A DNA stretch of 64,000 bases from Adineta steineri (taxonomy: Eukaryota > Rotifera > Eurotatoria > Adinetida > Adinetidae): positions 124,706 to 188,705 of the forward strand of contig CAJNOI010000050.1 in NCBI GenBank assembly GCA_905250115.1. Direction: 5' to 3'. Shown here one piece after another: positions 36,842 through 47,951 of the stretch (its first letter is position 1; the number at the start of each line of letters is the position of its first letter). A program made the translations under genes and the position numbers. The notes under the pieces were generated by a model. It saw only the letters and a list, made by a program, of their open reading frames with translations. It did no database searches and was not told where the DNA came from.

Positions 36842-37596
36842 ATGTATTCATCTGTATCTAAACTTGATCAAGATATTGCATGTTTATTTTTGAATGCTCC
36901 ATCGAATATGGTTTCCTATAGACCAATTTCAATGAGAACTAAACAGAATCCTATAAGAATAGAATCATCTCAATCGATGTGTAATAAAGATAAATTTATC
37001 GATGATAATTTATTACAATCTCATTCAAATACAAAAATTATTCCAATGTATTATGATGTAATTATTGATACAGTTACGGATTATGATAGTAAGTGAAGAG
37101 ATTTCGATCTTTGTATTTTTTTATTTGTTGTGAATCCTTAGTTTTCTATCCGGTAGCTAAACAAATAGAAAAATATGGTTACAATTCAATCAATGCACGT
37201 TATCATGTTCAAAGACTTGATGAACATGCTGTTTCAATTAATTTTCCGCATGATTATGATTCAACATCAAATTTATCTAATCAAGATTTTCATCCAATAA
37301 AGAACGTGCGTTTTAATGATAAACCAACATGGATTCCATATTCAAGAAATAATACAGAAAACCCATCTATATCTCTTGAACAATATTATTTTTATCCAGA
37401 AATGGTACCACATGTAAACAATGAGCAATCATCTAGACGTTATCTTACACCACCATTCTTTTGGTTTTGTCCAGTTCTTGATCATGATTATGCTATTTTT
37501 ATACCAACTTCAAGACCGAGTCTTCATGCTTATATCTCACCGTTATTTAATCCGTATTCAAAACAAAACTCAACTCCTAATCCAATTCAACTTTAA
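36842..37596 (+). CDS. Hypothetical tyrosine/asparagine-rich protein
   Basis: Exons 36842-37088 and 37142-37596 join in phase 1 to give 233 residues. There is no signal peptide or membrane segment. The sequence has many Y, N, S and P residues and several short aromatic motifs (PMYYDV, WIPYSRNN, YYFYPEM, PFFWFCPVLDHDY). I recognise no domain. It starts 132 bp after the CABIT-like gene on the same strand and converges with the glycosyltransferase-like gene, whose stop lies 69 bp away. The splice consistency and non-random composition support a real gene. Confidence 0.55.
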
Positions 37597-37665
37597 ACTA
37601 TTTTCTCCTTGTTTTAAGGAGAATTTTATTTTTAATATTCAGGATGTTATTCTGAATTTTTTTCT

Positions 37666-38837
37666 TTATATAAATCCAAAATACATAATAAATTTCAATT
37701 TAAATATTAGACTAATCCATTCTCGATAAATTATCCTCCACCAACTACGATATTCTGGTGCATTTGCACCATTGAATCTATACCATAAATCTTTTTCCCA
37801 ATTTTCACCAAACCATGTTAATGCATGACTATTTGCTGATAATCGATTCATTTTATTATTTACTAAATATTGTTCGAGGGCATGAGTTCGAGTAACACCT
37901 ATATGAGAACAACATGATGGAACAACATAACGAGTTATATTTCGTTTTGCTGCATGACCACTTAACCAAATATCATCGACATGACGAATATCATTAGGTG
38001 CTTGATTGAAATCATTATAAATATGAGAATCAAAAAATGATGGACGAATAAGATAAGCGTCGGTTGCAGTAACAACGCCAACACGATAAATTTTAGCGAG
38101 ATAAGGTGATTCAATAATATGATAAGCCATCTCATATTTACCTGGAACACCCCAAATAAGATCATTACGAACTAAAATATTAAGATATAATGAAGTTTAT
38201 AGATTTTATAGCATTAAATAAAGTAACTTTTTTTACCTCGCCAACCTCTGAAACCAATAATACTATTCGGATATTTAATTGAATATTCATACAATGTTGC
38301 TAGAGTATATGGATGATAATATTGATCATCATCACATATCATTAGTGGCTGTGAATCTGAATAAAATTCTTTGATAATTGGTAAAAACTTTGTTGCTGGA
38401 CCATAATCTTCTTCTTCTAATCGAATTTCTACTAGTTTATCAAATAATCTGGTAATAATCTCTGATAAATCAAGATTTTGTATATTCGCTCTTAAATACT
38501 CCAATGTTAAGTTTTCTCGTTGAGTAATAAGCGATGTTGGTGATAGATAAACACGAATTTGTTTTGGTAATTGTGTTTGAGATAATAATGAATGAATAGC
38601 AAATGGAAGTTCATGATGAAATCTTTCTGGCGTACTTGTTAATGAAATAATTACATTAGATGAATAAGATTCAAAATAATTTAATTGAAAAATAAACAAA
38701 GAGTAAAAAATTGAAATGATAAAAGGTGTCAGAGTCAATAGGAAAATAATAATAATACATGAACGATAATGTGAACGTCGTCGAGAACGTTTTAATGGTG
38801 AACGATAGTTATAAGATCGTATGAAATACTGAATCAT
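37666..38837 (-). CDS. Type II membrane glycosyltransferase-like protein, copy 1
   Basis: Exons 38837-38237 and 38171-37666 code for 368 residues. A basic cytoplasmic N-terminus and one signal anchor (about 27-50) place the catalytic part in the Golgi lumen. The body starts VIISLTSTPERFHHELPFAI, typical of GT-A enzymes of this kind. It carries EDYGPATKFLPI and a metal-binding ICDDDQYYHP motif (about 175-184). The second exon has RHVDDIWLSGHA and an SSC-type Cys pair. The sugar and acceptor are unknown. It is a close tandem copy of the gene at 39.2-40.4 kb, with the intron at the same place and phase. Confidence 0.7.
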
Positions 38838-39220
38838 ATTTCAAATCAAGAAGTAAGTAATAGAATTGTTATAACATTTTGTTAGAAAAGAATATCATGA
38901 CAGGTAAAATATAACAGTAGGACGAGTGAAAAGAATAATTATAATGACCGCGCGATGTGCACATGTAGAAAAAGAAAAAACAATTCGTAGAGAGAACGAC
39001 AAAAAAAACCAATGCTTTAGTGCACTCGATAAAAACAAAACGAATGGGACGTTAGTATAATTTTATATTTTATGAAGGGGTCAACTGTTTCGCCCCTTAT
39101 AATATATGTATATCTTTTCACTATGTTAAAATAAATGTAAATAAGATTATATTGATTTTTCTTTTTTACTCTTATATGTATATGAAAATAGGGATTCATA
39201 CCTTGAAAAATTAAATCATA
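38838..39220. other. Spacer between tandem glycosyltransferase-like genes
   Basis: This 383-bp stretch holds the promoter of copy 1 and the 3' flank of copy 2. It is AT-rich. No convincing reading frame or repeat was seen. Confidence 0.4.
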
Positions 39221-40422
39221 TCAATCATATACAAAACCAAAATTAACAATAAATTTAAGAAATTCAATAATATTCATCCATTGTCGTAGGATAACTGTCC
39301 GTTTATTTCGATGTTCTGGTCTGTTTTCACCTTTAAATTTATACCATAAATCTTTTTCCCACATTTTATCAAACCATTTTAATGCATGACTATTAGCCGA
39401 TCCACGAGTCATTTTATGATTTACTAAATATTGTTCGAGTGCATGAGTTCGCGTAACACTTATATGAGAACAACATGATGGAACAACATAACGAGTTATG
39501 TTACGTATTGCTGCATGACCATTTAACCAAATATCATCAACATGACGAATATCATTAGGTGCTTGATTGAAATCATTATAAATATGAGAATCAAAAAATG
39601 ATGGACGAATAAGATAAGCATCAGTTGCAGTAACGATACCAACACGATACATTTTAGAAAGATGATATGATCGAATGATATGATAATCTATTTCAAATCC
39701 ACCACGTACACCCCACACAAGATCTTTACGTACTTAAAAAACAATGAATACGTATGTTAGATCTGTATATATTTTTATTATAATAAATTCTTACTTCTCC
39801 ATCCTCTGAAGCCAATGATACTATTTGGATATTTAGTTGAATATTCATTTAATGTACTTATTGTACGTGGGTGATAATACTGATCATCATCACAAATCAT
39901 AATCGCTTGTGAACTTGATTCCATAGTGTTCATTAAATGAAATTCTTTAATAATTGGTAAAAATTTTGTTGCTGGACCATAATCTTCTACTTCTAATCGA
40001 ATTTCTACTAGTTTATCAAATAATCTGGTAATAATCTTTGATGAATCAAGATGTTGTAAATCGGTTTTTAAATGCTTTAATGTTAAGTTTGTTTGTTGAG
40101 TAATGAGAGATGTTGGTGATAGATAAATACGAATTTGTTTTGGTAATTGTGTTTGAGATAATAATGAATGAATAGCAAATGGAAGTTCATGATGAAATCT
40201 TTCTGGAGTAGTTGTTAATGAAATAATTATACTAGATGAATCAAAACAACATTGATTTGATCGAAAAATGTATATAGAATAAATAATTACAAGTAGAAGT
40301 ATTTGAAGAAAAAATACAAAAAATAAAACAATACATAATAATGGAAGTATATACCAATTATCTGGTCTAAATAATATTCGGTAGTTTAAATGTCGTGTAA
40401 AAATTCTGAAGATTTTCATCAT
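39221..40422 (-). CDS. Type II membrane glycosyltransferase-like protein, copy 2
   Basis: Exons 40422-39795 and 39732-39221 code for 379 residues. The architecture matches copy 1: a hydrophobic anchor at about 24-50, IISLTTTPERFHHELPFAI, EDYGPATKFLPI, the metal-binding ICDDDQYYHP, and RHVDDIWLNGHA with a CC pair in exon 2. Differences are concentrated at the two ends and in a short insert before the DDD motif (MNTMESSSQ). A tandem duplication of the whole gene is clear. Both copies keep the putative catalytic residues, so both may be active. Confidence 0.7.
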
Positions 40423-41414
40423 ATTGTTGTAATAAATACGTTAAATATTGATGATTAAATATCGGTTGGCAAAATATTGTAAACGCATTGTTTTTTTTTG
40501 TATTAATGTGCAATGTCACGCCAAAACTATCAAAGAGACAAGAAACTGAAAAAAATTATTCAGTTTATACAACGAAGATATAAACAGAGAGGGAGAGAAC
40601 CGGTTACGCTACATTATTTACGCAATATCAATAGTTTGCATAGTCAACAATACTGAGAAGAATATACATGATTTGAATTTCAAGGTCTAATCGATATTTA
40701 TTTCGTTGATAAACAAATTCATCTCCAATATTTCATACGTACCTAACACACATAAAAGCACGAAAACGATTCGTAATATGAAGAGAAAAAACAGGCTGAT
40801 ATCATTACGATACACATGAAGAATCTTGCTATCATCAATAAATAGTTTCGAACATATTTATTTAATGAAGCTCTTAAATAACATTTGATCGATCATTAAG
40901 TAAAAAATGACAGCATTCATTGCTCGAGGCAATTGATTTTTATTGCACTGATAACAAAAAACTCTTCGGTAATAAGCAAACAACACAAAAAAGAACTTTA
41001 TATTACATTATTCATGTGTAACAATTACATAATTCAAAGAATCAATCTTAATTAGTACTGAAATTTAAAAAGTAGCTCTTTTCATTTCATTCATTTGATT
41101 AAATATGTACACAGAATGACATGTTGTTTACTGACGTCGAATATATTTACTACCGAAATATTTCTTTTTATTGTTTTTGTTATCTTTGTGATCTATGAGT
41201 TATCGTATTTCAAAAACGATTTATAAGACTTAAGTATGTGTTGTATAAATCCTCTTTAAATTTGTTTATCATCCTTTGTAGATAAGCGATTAGTAGAAGA
41301 AAAAATACATCAAAATATTTAATCAGAAATCAAACCTTTATAAAAAGGATACGAAAAAAAACTCTTTTACATCTTTTAAGTATTCAATACTTTGTTATTT
41401 GCAAGTAATATTAC
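40423..41414. promoter_or_regulatory. Divergent intergenic region
   Basis: About 1 kb lies between glycosyltransferase copy 2 (minus) and the PGRP gene (plus). It is AT-rich, and I found no open frame or repeat. Promoters of both genes should be here. The 60 bases before 41415 contain TATAAAAAGG at 41339, a plausible TATA box for the PGRP gene. Confidence 0.4.
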
Positions 41415-42334
41415 ATGAGTATGATACGCATACTACTATTTTGTGTTTTGTTTCAAACTGTTGTTAATGCTAAATCTGCTTGTGAACAAGTGTCATTTGT
41501 CGATCGAGCTGGATGGGGTGCACGAGATCCAACATCAATAACTAATTTAACAACAAAACCCTTTTCTTTTTATGTTATTCATCATACTTATCTACCTCCA
41601 AAGTAGATTTATGTTTGAATATAAATTTTATTTATTTAATATGATTATTTATAGTTGTTATGATGATATATCATGCATTGAACGTGTAAAATTGATTCAA
41701 GATATACATCAAAATACTAATGGATGGGCTGATGTTGGTTATCATTTTCTAGTTGGTGAAAATGGAAAAGTTTATGAAGGACGAGGATGGGATCGTCAAG
41801 GTGCACATGCACCAGGATGGAATAATGATGCATATGGTAATAATTTATATCGATTAATTCTATCACTGACTGTTTATTTTAAGGTATTTGTATTATTGGT
41901 GATTTCCAAGTAGCATCTCCAAATCAAAAAGCATTAGATGCAGTAAAATTATGGATTGATTGTGGTGTTGAAAAAGGTCATGTAAAAAAAGATTATTATA
42001 TTATTACACATCGGCAATCACAACGGCCAGGTTATACCGAATGGTAATCGTGTTTTTTCTTTTCTTGTTTTCATAGGTATTTTTAAAGCTGAAAGTTATT
42101 TTATTTAGCCCAGGTAATGGTACAGTTGATGCAATAAAATCGTGGCCTCGATATTGTTCCTATCAAAATTCTGGATTGAATTTAACTCAAAACGAAACAC
42201 AATTATCTATTGGTTCGGATTTTTGTCGAAAACAACTGGGATCATCGGCATTAGCTAACATGAATTACTTTTTTTCATATTCAATTTCGATATTTTTTCT
42301 ATTTTTCCTTCATGTTCAATGTTTTATTCAATAA
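41415..42334 (+). CDS. Peptidoglycan recognition protein, amidase type, with C-terminal hydrophobic tail
   Basis: Exons 41415-41602, 41655-41836, 41884-42043 and 42109-42334 give 251 residues. A signal peptide (about 1-19) is followed by FVDRAGWGARDP, then VIHHTY and the Cys-Cys loop NCYDDISC. YHFLVGENGKVYEGRGWDR, GAHAPGWNN, ITHRQSQRPG and TECPG follow. The zinc ligands of PGRP/N-acetylmuramoyl-L-alanine amidases (His of HHT, His of THRQ, Cys of TECPG) and the Tyr of VYEGRGW are present. It should therefore cut bacterial peptidoglycan rather than only bind it. The Cys codon is split by the third intron (TG/C). After the catalytic domain a hydrophobic stretch (about 228-251) suggests membrane or GPI anchoring. 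A TATA-like box lies about 75 bp upstream. The gene converges with the F-box gene. Confidence 0.85.
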
Positions 42335-42396
42335 ATATAATACAAACAAGAATGAGAATACATAAAACATATATATATATATATATACTTCATTAA

Positions 42397-45285
42397 TTAT
42401 AACCATATATGAATTGAATTTGTATATGTATCAACAGATAATTTGAATTCTTGAAAAATCTGATGTCGTCGAAACCAATCATACATATCTTGTGTAAGAA
42501 AATTTTTCTTATCATTATCACCTTCTAAACCAATATGAAGATATTGAAGAGATTTCATATGACGTATAAATGATGGAATTGCATCACGAAAATCTTCAAA
42601 ATGTGGTAAACAAGCGGAAAAAGATTTCAAGTTAGGAAAATTAAATTGTACTGATTGAATTATTTCATAAGATATAACACCATCATATAATAAATTAAAA
42701 TGAAGAAGACGACGACTTAATAATGATAATAAACGTTCATTTTTTCGTTGAAATATTTGTTTAATTAATATACGATGATTACTAGTTATTGTTAATTTAG
42801 TCATATTTGGAAGACCTGAAAAAATTCATAATTAAAGGGAGTGATCAAAAATCACCATTTTTTCCACACCATAGAAATGTCATACTATGAAAGTCCTTGT
42901 CACCTAGATCACGAATCTGATATCCGTTTGTCTAGATCTGATCCTTTTTGTTTCAGCGATTCCCATGGGGGTGTGCCTGAGTAGTTCCATGGAATCTCCA
43001 ACACAAAATACACAAAGTATTCACAAAAAATTTCTTTTCCCTCAAACTTTGTAGCGCTTATTTCGCTGATCATTTTCGTATAAGGGAGTTTTGGATTCTA
43101 TTGAGAAATGACGAGGCTATCGTCAAAATAAAAAAACATCGTAAAATAGTTTAAAATCCTGTTTTTTTCTTATAAAATATAGAAGAAAGTTGGGTCTCTA
43201 ATCTCGAACCGATTCTATTCCGAAGAAATATCACATTGTAGGTTTTATAGAGCACAATTTTCTGTATAAAACCTACTATGTCATATTTCTTGAGGATATA
43301 GTTAGTTCGAGATTTGAGGCTCGACTTTTTCCTATATTTTATAAGAAAAATGGAATTTTAAGTTATTTTACTATGTTTTATATTCTGACGATAACGTCGC
43401 CATTTCTCAATAGAATTCAAAACTTCCTTATACGAAAATGATCAGCGGGAAAAGCTCTACAAAGTTTGGGGAAACAGAAAATTCTCTGAATACTCTATGT
43501 ATTTATCTTTGAAGCCCCATGGGACTATTCTACTAAGATTCAGGTACCTCCCCCCCCCCCCCTCTACGGTAAAACCGACAAAAAAGGGATCAGGTTCGTG
43601 ATCTAGGTGACAAGGACTTTCGTATTATGACATTTCTAGCGTGCGAAAAAAGTGATGATTTTTTGACCACCCTCTTGTTGTTTATACAGTACTCATGCGT
43701 AGTTAGATACACATATGTATATTTTTTCGAATAAACTTACGTAAAACAAGTTCATATAATGTTGACATATTATGAAATTTTTCATTTAATGCTAAATGTT
43801 TAATATAACTAAGATTAATTATTTTGTTAATATATAATCCAAATAAAGCACTTGAAATACTTTGTTCAAATCGTACAGTTAATGTATCAATATTTGGAAA
43901 ATAACGTAATGATTTATCTAATTCATATTTCATTTGTTTATTATTATAGACCGTTAAGAGTAAACGATTGACATATTGATAAGTATTTTCAGTTGTTGAA
44001 GAATATTTTGTATTTTTCAATGAATGAACTGTATCAATCGGATAACCCCATCTTGAAAAAAAATTCAAAAATAAGATAAGAAACAATGTATTATTAAATA
44101 ATGAAAATAAATTACAGAAAGAACGTAATTTATGAATATACGCTTACTTACTGATTAGAAAATCGTTTATCTGGATATGGACTAGAATAGAAAATCAGAT
44201 GAACATCATTTTTATCTTGATAGAAATCAATCATAAATTGTATTTGACGTTCAGTCCAAAATGAATCATTTCTAAATGAAAATAATTGTGGACAAAGTTC
44301 ATCAAAATCAATCGGTGTTAAATGCCATAATTCACTATAAATATGAAATTTTCTTAATAATGGCCAATAATTACTAATAATCATTTGCCATTTATCATTA
44401 TTAACATAATCAAAGCCTATACAAAATAAAATATGATAACATTTTTATACGATGATTTATTTACAAACCTTCATCACAAACAATAGCAAATGAAAATATT
44501 TGAATATTTTCTAAATAAGGAAATAATATTTGAAAATAATCGAATGGAATACTAAATGCACGTATTTTAAGATTTTTAATCAATACTGGATTTTGTATTA
44601 AATCAATTGATGATAAAACAGCATTACGTGGCATTGAAAGTATATTTATTGATAGTTTTTCAAGTAAATAAAAATGATTAAGTATATTAATAAAACATAA
44701 ATAATCACATGAATTAATATTTAATTTTTGTATAAATGAATATGAATTATTTAAAATAAAATCTTGTCGAAATTGACTTAAACAACAATGTTTTATTGTT
44801 GGTTTATTATAGAGAATTTGTTGAATAGTATTAATATCAAATGAATGCATTTGTTTTGATTGAATATTAAGCATATTTATATTAGATAAATCATTTATTA
44901 TCAAATTAAATTCATTTGATGATGGTTCAATAAGATGTAAACATTTTAAATATGTAAAATCATATTTAAATGAATATTTTTCAAGAAAACTATTTATTTG
45001 ATCAGGTGTTTGGTCATTGGATAATGTTAGTGAATGAATTATATTCGAATAAAATGAAATAACATTTGATACAGCAAAATTATACATAAATAATGGAATA
45101 TGAGCAAGAGATATATTTATAATCGATGAACAATTATCTTCATCACGTCGAATTAAATACATATCAGTTAGAATTGAATGTATGCGTGCATTATCCATAT
45201 TATTAAACGCATAGAAAGCGTCCAAAGGTGATAAATAGGATAAAATAGCAAACCATAATTCACCTGGTAAAACTTCTAGTTTCAT
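42397..45285 (-). CDS. F-box/LRR-like protein
   Basis: The model is 45285-44469, 44416-44152, 44051-43741 and 42815-42397, 603 residues, with all phases fitting. One donor is GTTTGT. The N-terminus LEVLPGELWFAILSYLSPLDAFYAF is a good F-box, so the protein may recruit targets to an SCF ubiquitin ligase. The rest is rich in Leu, Ile, Asn and Phe with irregular LRR-like repeats (LKCLHLIEP, IQKLNINSC, LLEKLSINIL, LIKNLKIRAF). It may thus form the substrate-binding side. Start 45285 was chosen because it places the F-box at residues 3-35. Upstream in-frame codons lack ATG. The family is highly expanded in rotifers. The last intron is enlarged by a foldback element. Confidence 0.7.
42836..43676. 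repeat. Foldback element (about 840 bp palindrome) in an intron
   Basis: The left arm begins AGGGAGTGATCAAAAATCA and the right end, reversed, begins AGGGTGGTCAAAAAATCA. The two arms stay complementary almost to the centre near 43262. Paired blocks include ATGTCATACTATGAAAGTCC, CACCTAGATCACGAA, CTCAATAGAATTC, TTTTCGTATAAG, ATATTTTATAAG and GTAGGTTTTATA. There is no coding potential and no certain target duplication. It occupies most of the 925-bp intron 42816-43740, while other introns of this gene are 51-100 bp. A run of 14 C lies near 43550. Confidence 0.8.
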
Positions 45286-45757
45286 TTCTACAACAATAGT
45301 ACACAAACATTTTAAAGAAAGATTATAACTTGAAAAGTGAACTTCATTTAGTATTATTTCTTTGAACTGTCTTGCAACAATTATTTATATCTTTTTCTAT
45401 TAAAACAGATTATACATAATAATTTATTATCGAATAATAAATAAATATGCTGAAACTCGAGATAACTGCAGCTCAAACTTTAGAAATCACTAGACTTTTA
45501 TTTAGTCCTTGATTTATTGATTATTTTTTATCGATTCTCAAATCTATACTCGGCACGTCAATAATTAATCGATATTTCATATTGATTGCATCTTATATGC
45601 ACAAAAATCTTATTAATTATAAGATAAATCTTTCAAGAAAAATAAAACACAAAAACAAAATAATAAAAAATATATATTTATTTGTTTTACAGGATATATT
45701 AATGATTTAAATTTTTTACAATAAGTTCCAATTAAAGGATTAAAAAGAAAAAGGACA
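45286..45757. other. Intergenic, F-box promoter side
   Basis: The 472 bases lie between the F-box gene start and the ATG4 stop (both minus strand). They are AT-rich. A short 5' leader intron may exist just before the F-box start, since TTGTTGTAG precedes AAATGAAA. Nothing else was recognised. Confidence 0.35.
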
Positions 45758-47473
45758 CTACACCAGTTCAAAATCATCATCATCAGAATCGAAAACCAGC
45801 ACTAGAAAATAATAATAAAAATAAACAATTAAGAATACTTCTTTTTTTCTTATTTTACCTTCATGCTGATCTGTTGAATTTGACAGAGCATCAAATGGAT
45901 TCGATTCACATATTTCAAACATTGGTCTTGAAGACGGATTCTAGAAAATTAATTTTTTTTTCTCTTTCAATTACAAATATCGATATTTACTTCTCTTAAT
46001 TTCACAATTAAATCATCAAATTCACTTTCAGTTTTACAAGCAAATGCCTAAAATTCATCACAAGAATAAAAAAACTATTTAGAAATCAATACAATATTAT
46101 TATCATCTTACTAAAGCAAGGGATGGATCAAGTCCAGTAAATTTCATTCGATTGATTCTATCACAATGATGAGATACATCATCTGAAGTAATACTAGTAT
46201 CTACATATGCTTGTGTTACATGTGGATCAAGATATAAAAGTTCATCATTTTCTAGATAACCAACAAAATAATGTGCATGATTAGGTTTCCCACCAATGAA
46301 TCCAAGTGTTTGTGGCAAACGAAAACATGACTAAACAAATACAAATTATTTCTAAAATACAAAATTTTGATTTCCTACTTTTATTTGATCGATATATTCT
46401 ATATTAACACCATTTAAACCTAATCTTAGCGGTATAATAATTACCAAAGGTTTCCAATTATTTTGTGAATCAGTAGATTTTTTAATTAAATTCGGAATTT
46501 GTGAATTTATTTTACATACTTTACCTAAAAGAGAAAAAACAAGTTGATGCGCTTTTTTTAGATATAATAACTAACGTATATCGTCAAGTACAAGTGTGTT
46601 ATCCATTGCGACATGTACATGAATCTGTTTATCAAATTCATTGGAAGCAATTCGTCTGAACATAAAGACAAAAAAGACATAAAAGGAATTTTTTTATTAA
46701 ACGAAATTACCGAAGTACTTGAGCAATTGTATTTGGACCAAACCATTGTCCGATATTTTTTCCTTCAGAATTTCCCATTAGAACTATAATGAATAGGTAA
46801 GAAGAAAAAAAAACACATAATATTAACTAATTTATTCACTAACATTACAAACCGATTTGATGAATAGAATAAGATGAATGACGTTTGTCAGTAAACATAT
46901 TTAAAATTTCCCAATATGTTGAATCAGTTATATTTTGTCGCCATCGAAAATCTATTGAGTAAATTATTGATAAATTTTGTTAATTAAACTTTTTATCTTA
47001 CATACATCTTCCAGCTGGTAGAAAAAATCGAAGATAAGCTTCTGCTAACATCATTTGACCACAACGCATCATACAACCCCAACCTGTATCTTTTGTTGGA
47101 CCCGATGGACTACCTAGAGATTAAAACTTATATTCAAAATTCTCTTCTATGAATATTTTTATTTACCAATTGGAGCAAATCCATATCGATATGTAAACCA
47201 AAATCTACTTGTAACGTCATCACTAATTGCATAGATGTCTAACAAAAAAACAAAATTTATATTAAATCAATGGAAATTTCAATTAGTTTTTACCATTTGG
47301 AGTTTTGTATTTAATACCAAGAATATATAATTCACTATCTGTATCCGATAGATTATTATTATCAGCACCATTATTGACAAATATAGAAGCAGCTAAACTA
47401 ACAGCTATAAAAGAGAATTCATTTTATATTTTTTTTGTTTTTTTTAATAATCTTTCTAACCCGCATTATTCAT
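45758..47473 (-). CDS. ATG4: ATG4 autophagy cysteine protease
   Basis: Twelve small exons give 367 residues: 47473-47461, 47404-47294, 47238-47167, 47114-47007, 46951-46853, 46783-46711, 46655-46576, 46524-46379, 46330-46112, 46047-45991, 45940-45859 and 45801-45758. All phases agree. ATG4 cleaves the C-terminus of ATG8/LC3 and later removes it from lipid. Family blocks are clear: [15 protein letters not shown], then [14 protein letters not shown] with the catalytic Cys, [56 protein letters not shown], and LYLDPHVTQ with the Asp-His pair. The extreme C-terminus DDDDFELV resembles the LC3-interacting region of vertebrate ATG4B. The 13-bp first coding exon with a GTTAGA donor is the least certain part. 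The length is typical. Confidence 0.9.
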
Positions 47474-47951
47474 TGTTTGTAACAGTTTGTATCGATAAAC
47501 ATGAAATTTAAAGTAAAAATAACACTCTCGTATGAGAGTAAATACCCAAAAATGAAGACGAAATTTATAACAAATAACAATGAATATAAACAATAGAACA
47601 AAGACTAAGAGCATATCAATATCGTTATAATCATTCGATATTTAAATAATTATTCAGATTGGTATATTTTATTAATCAGTTAAATAAGTAGATATCTTAT
47701 AACAAAAAAAAATCTTAAAAATAAAACAACAAAACGTCATGGAATAGAAAATCATTTCAAATGATATGATATAGATAAAAACAAGACAACATTCTGATAA
47801 TAGTCATAGAGGGCGCTACTAGTCAAACTAAAATATATAAAAAAACAAAATTACTTGAATATACTTCTTAGCTATTAATATATATGTTGATCTTAAATAT
47901 AGAAGAATATGACTTTTAGAATTTTTTTTATTCTCTATTTGACTTTAAAAG
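47474..47951. other. Intergenic between ATG4 and amine oxidase copy 1
   Basis: This is the ATG4 promoter side and the 3' flank of the first amine oxidase gene, 478 bp and AT-rich. No gene or element was seen. The block just before 47952 is similar to the sequence before 50652, marking the edge of the amine oxidase duplication. Confidence 0.4.

Noticed and set aside
39061..39220. 60-codon minus-strand frame (39017-39199) next to glycosyltransferase copy 2
   Set aside because: It is AT-rich and K/I/Y-rich with no resemblance to the tandem genes. It is not part of either spliced model.
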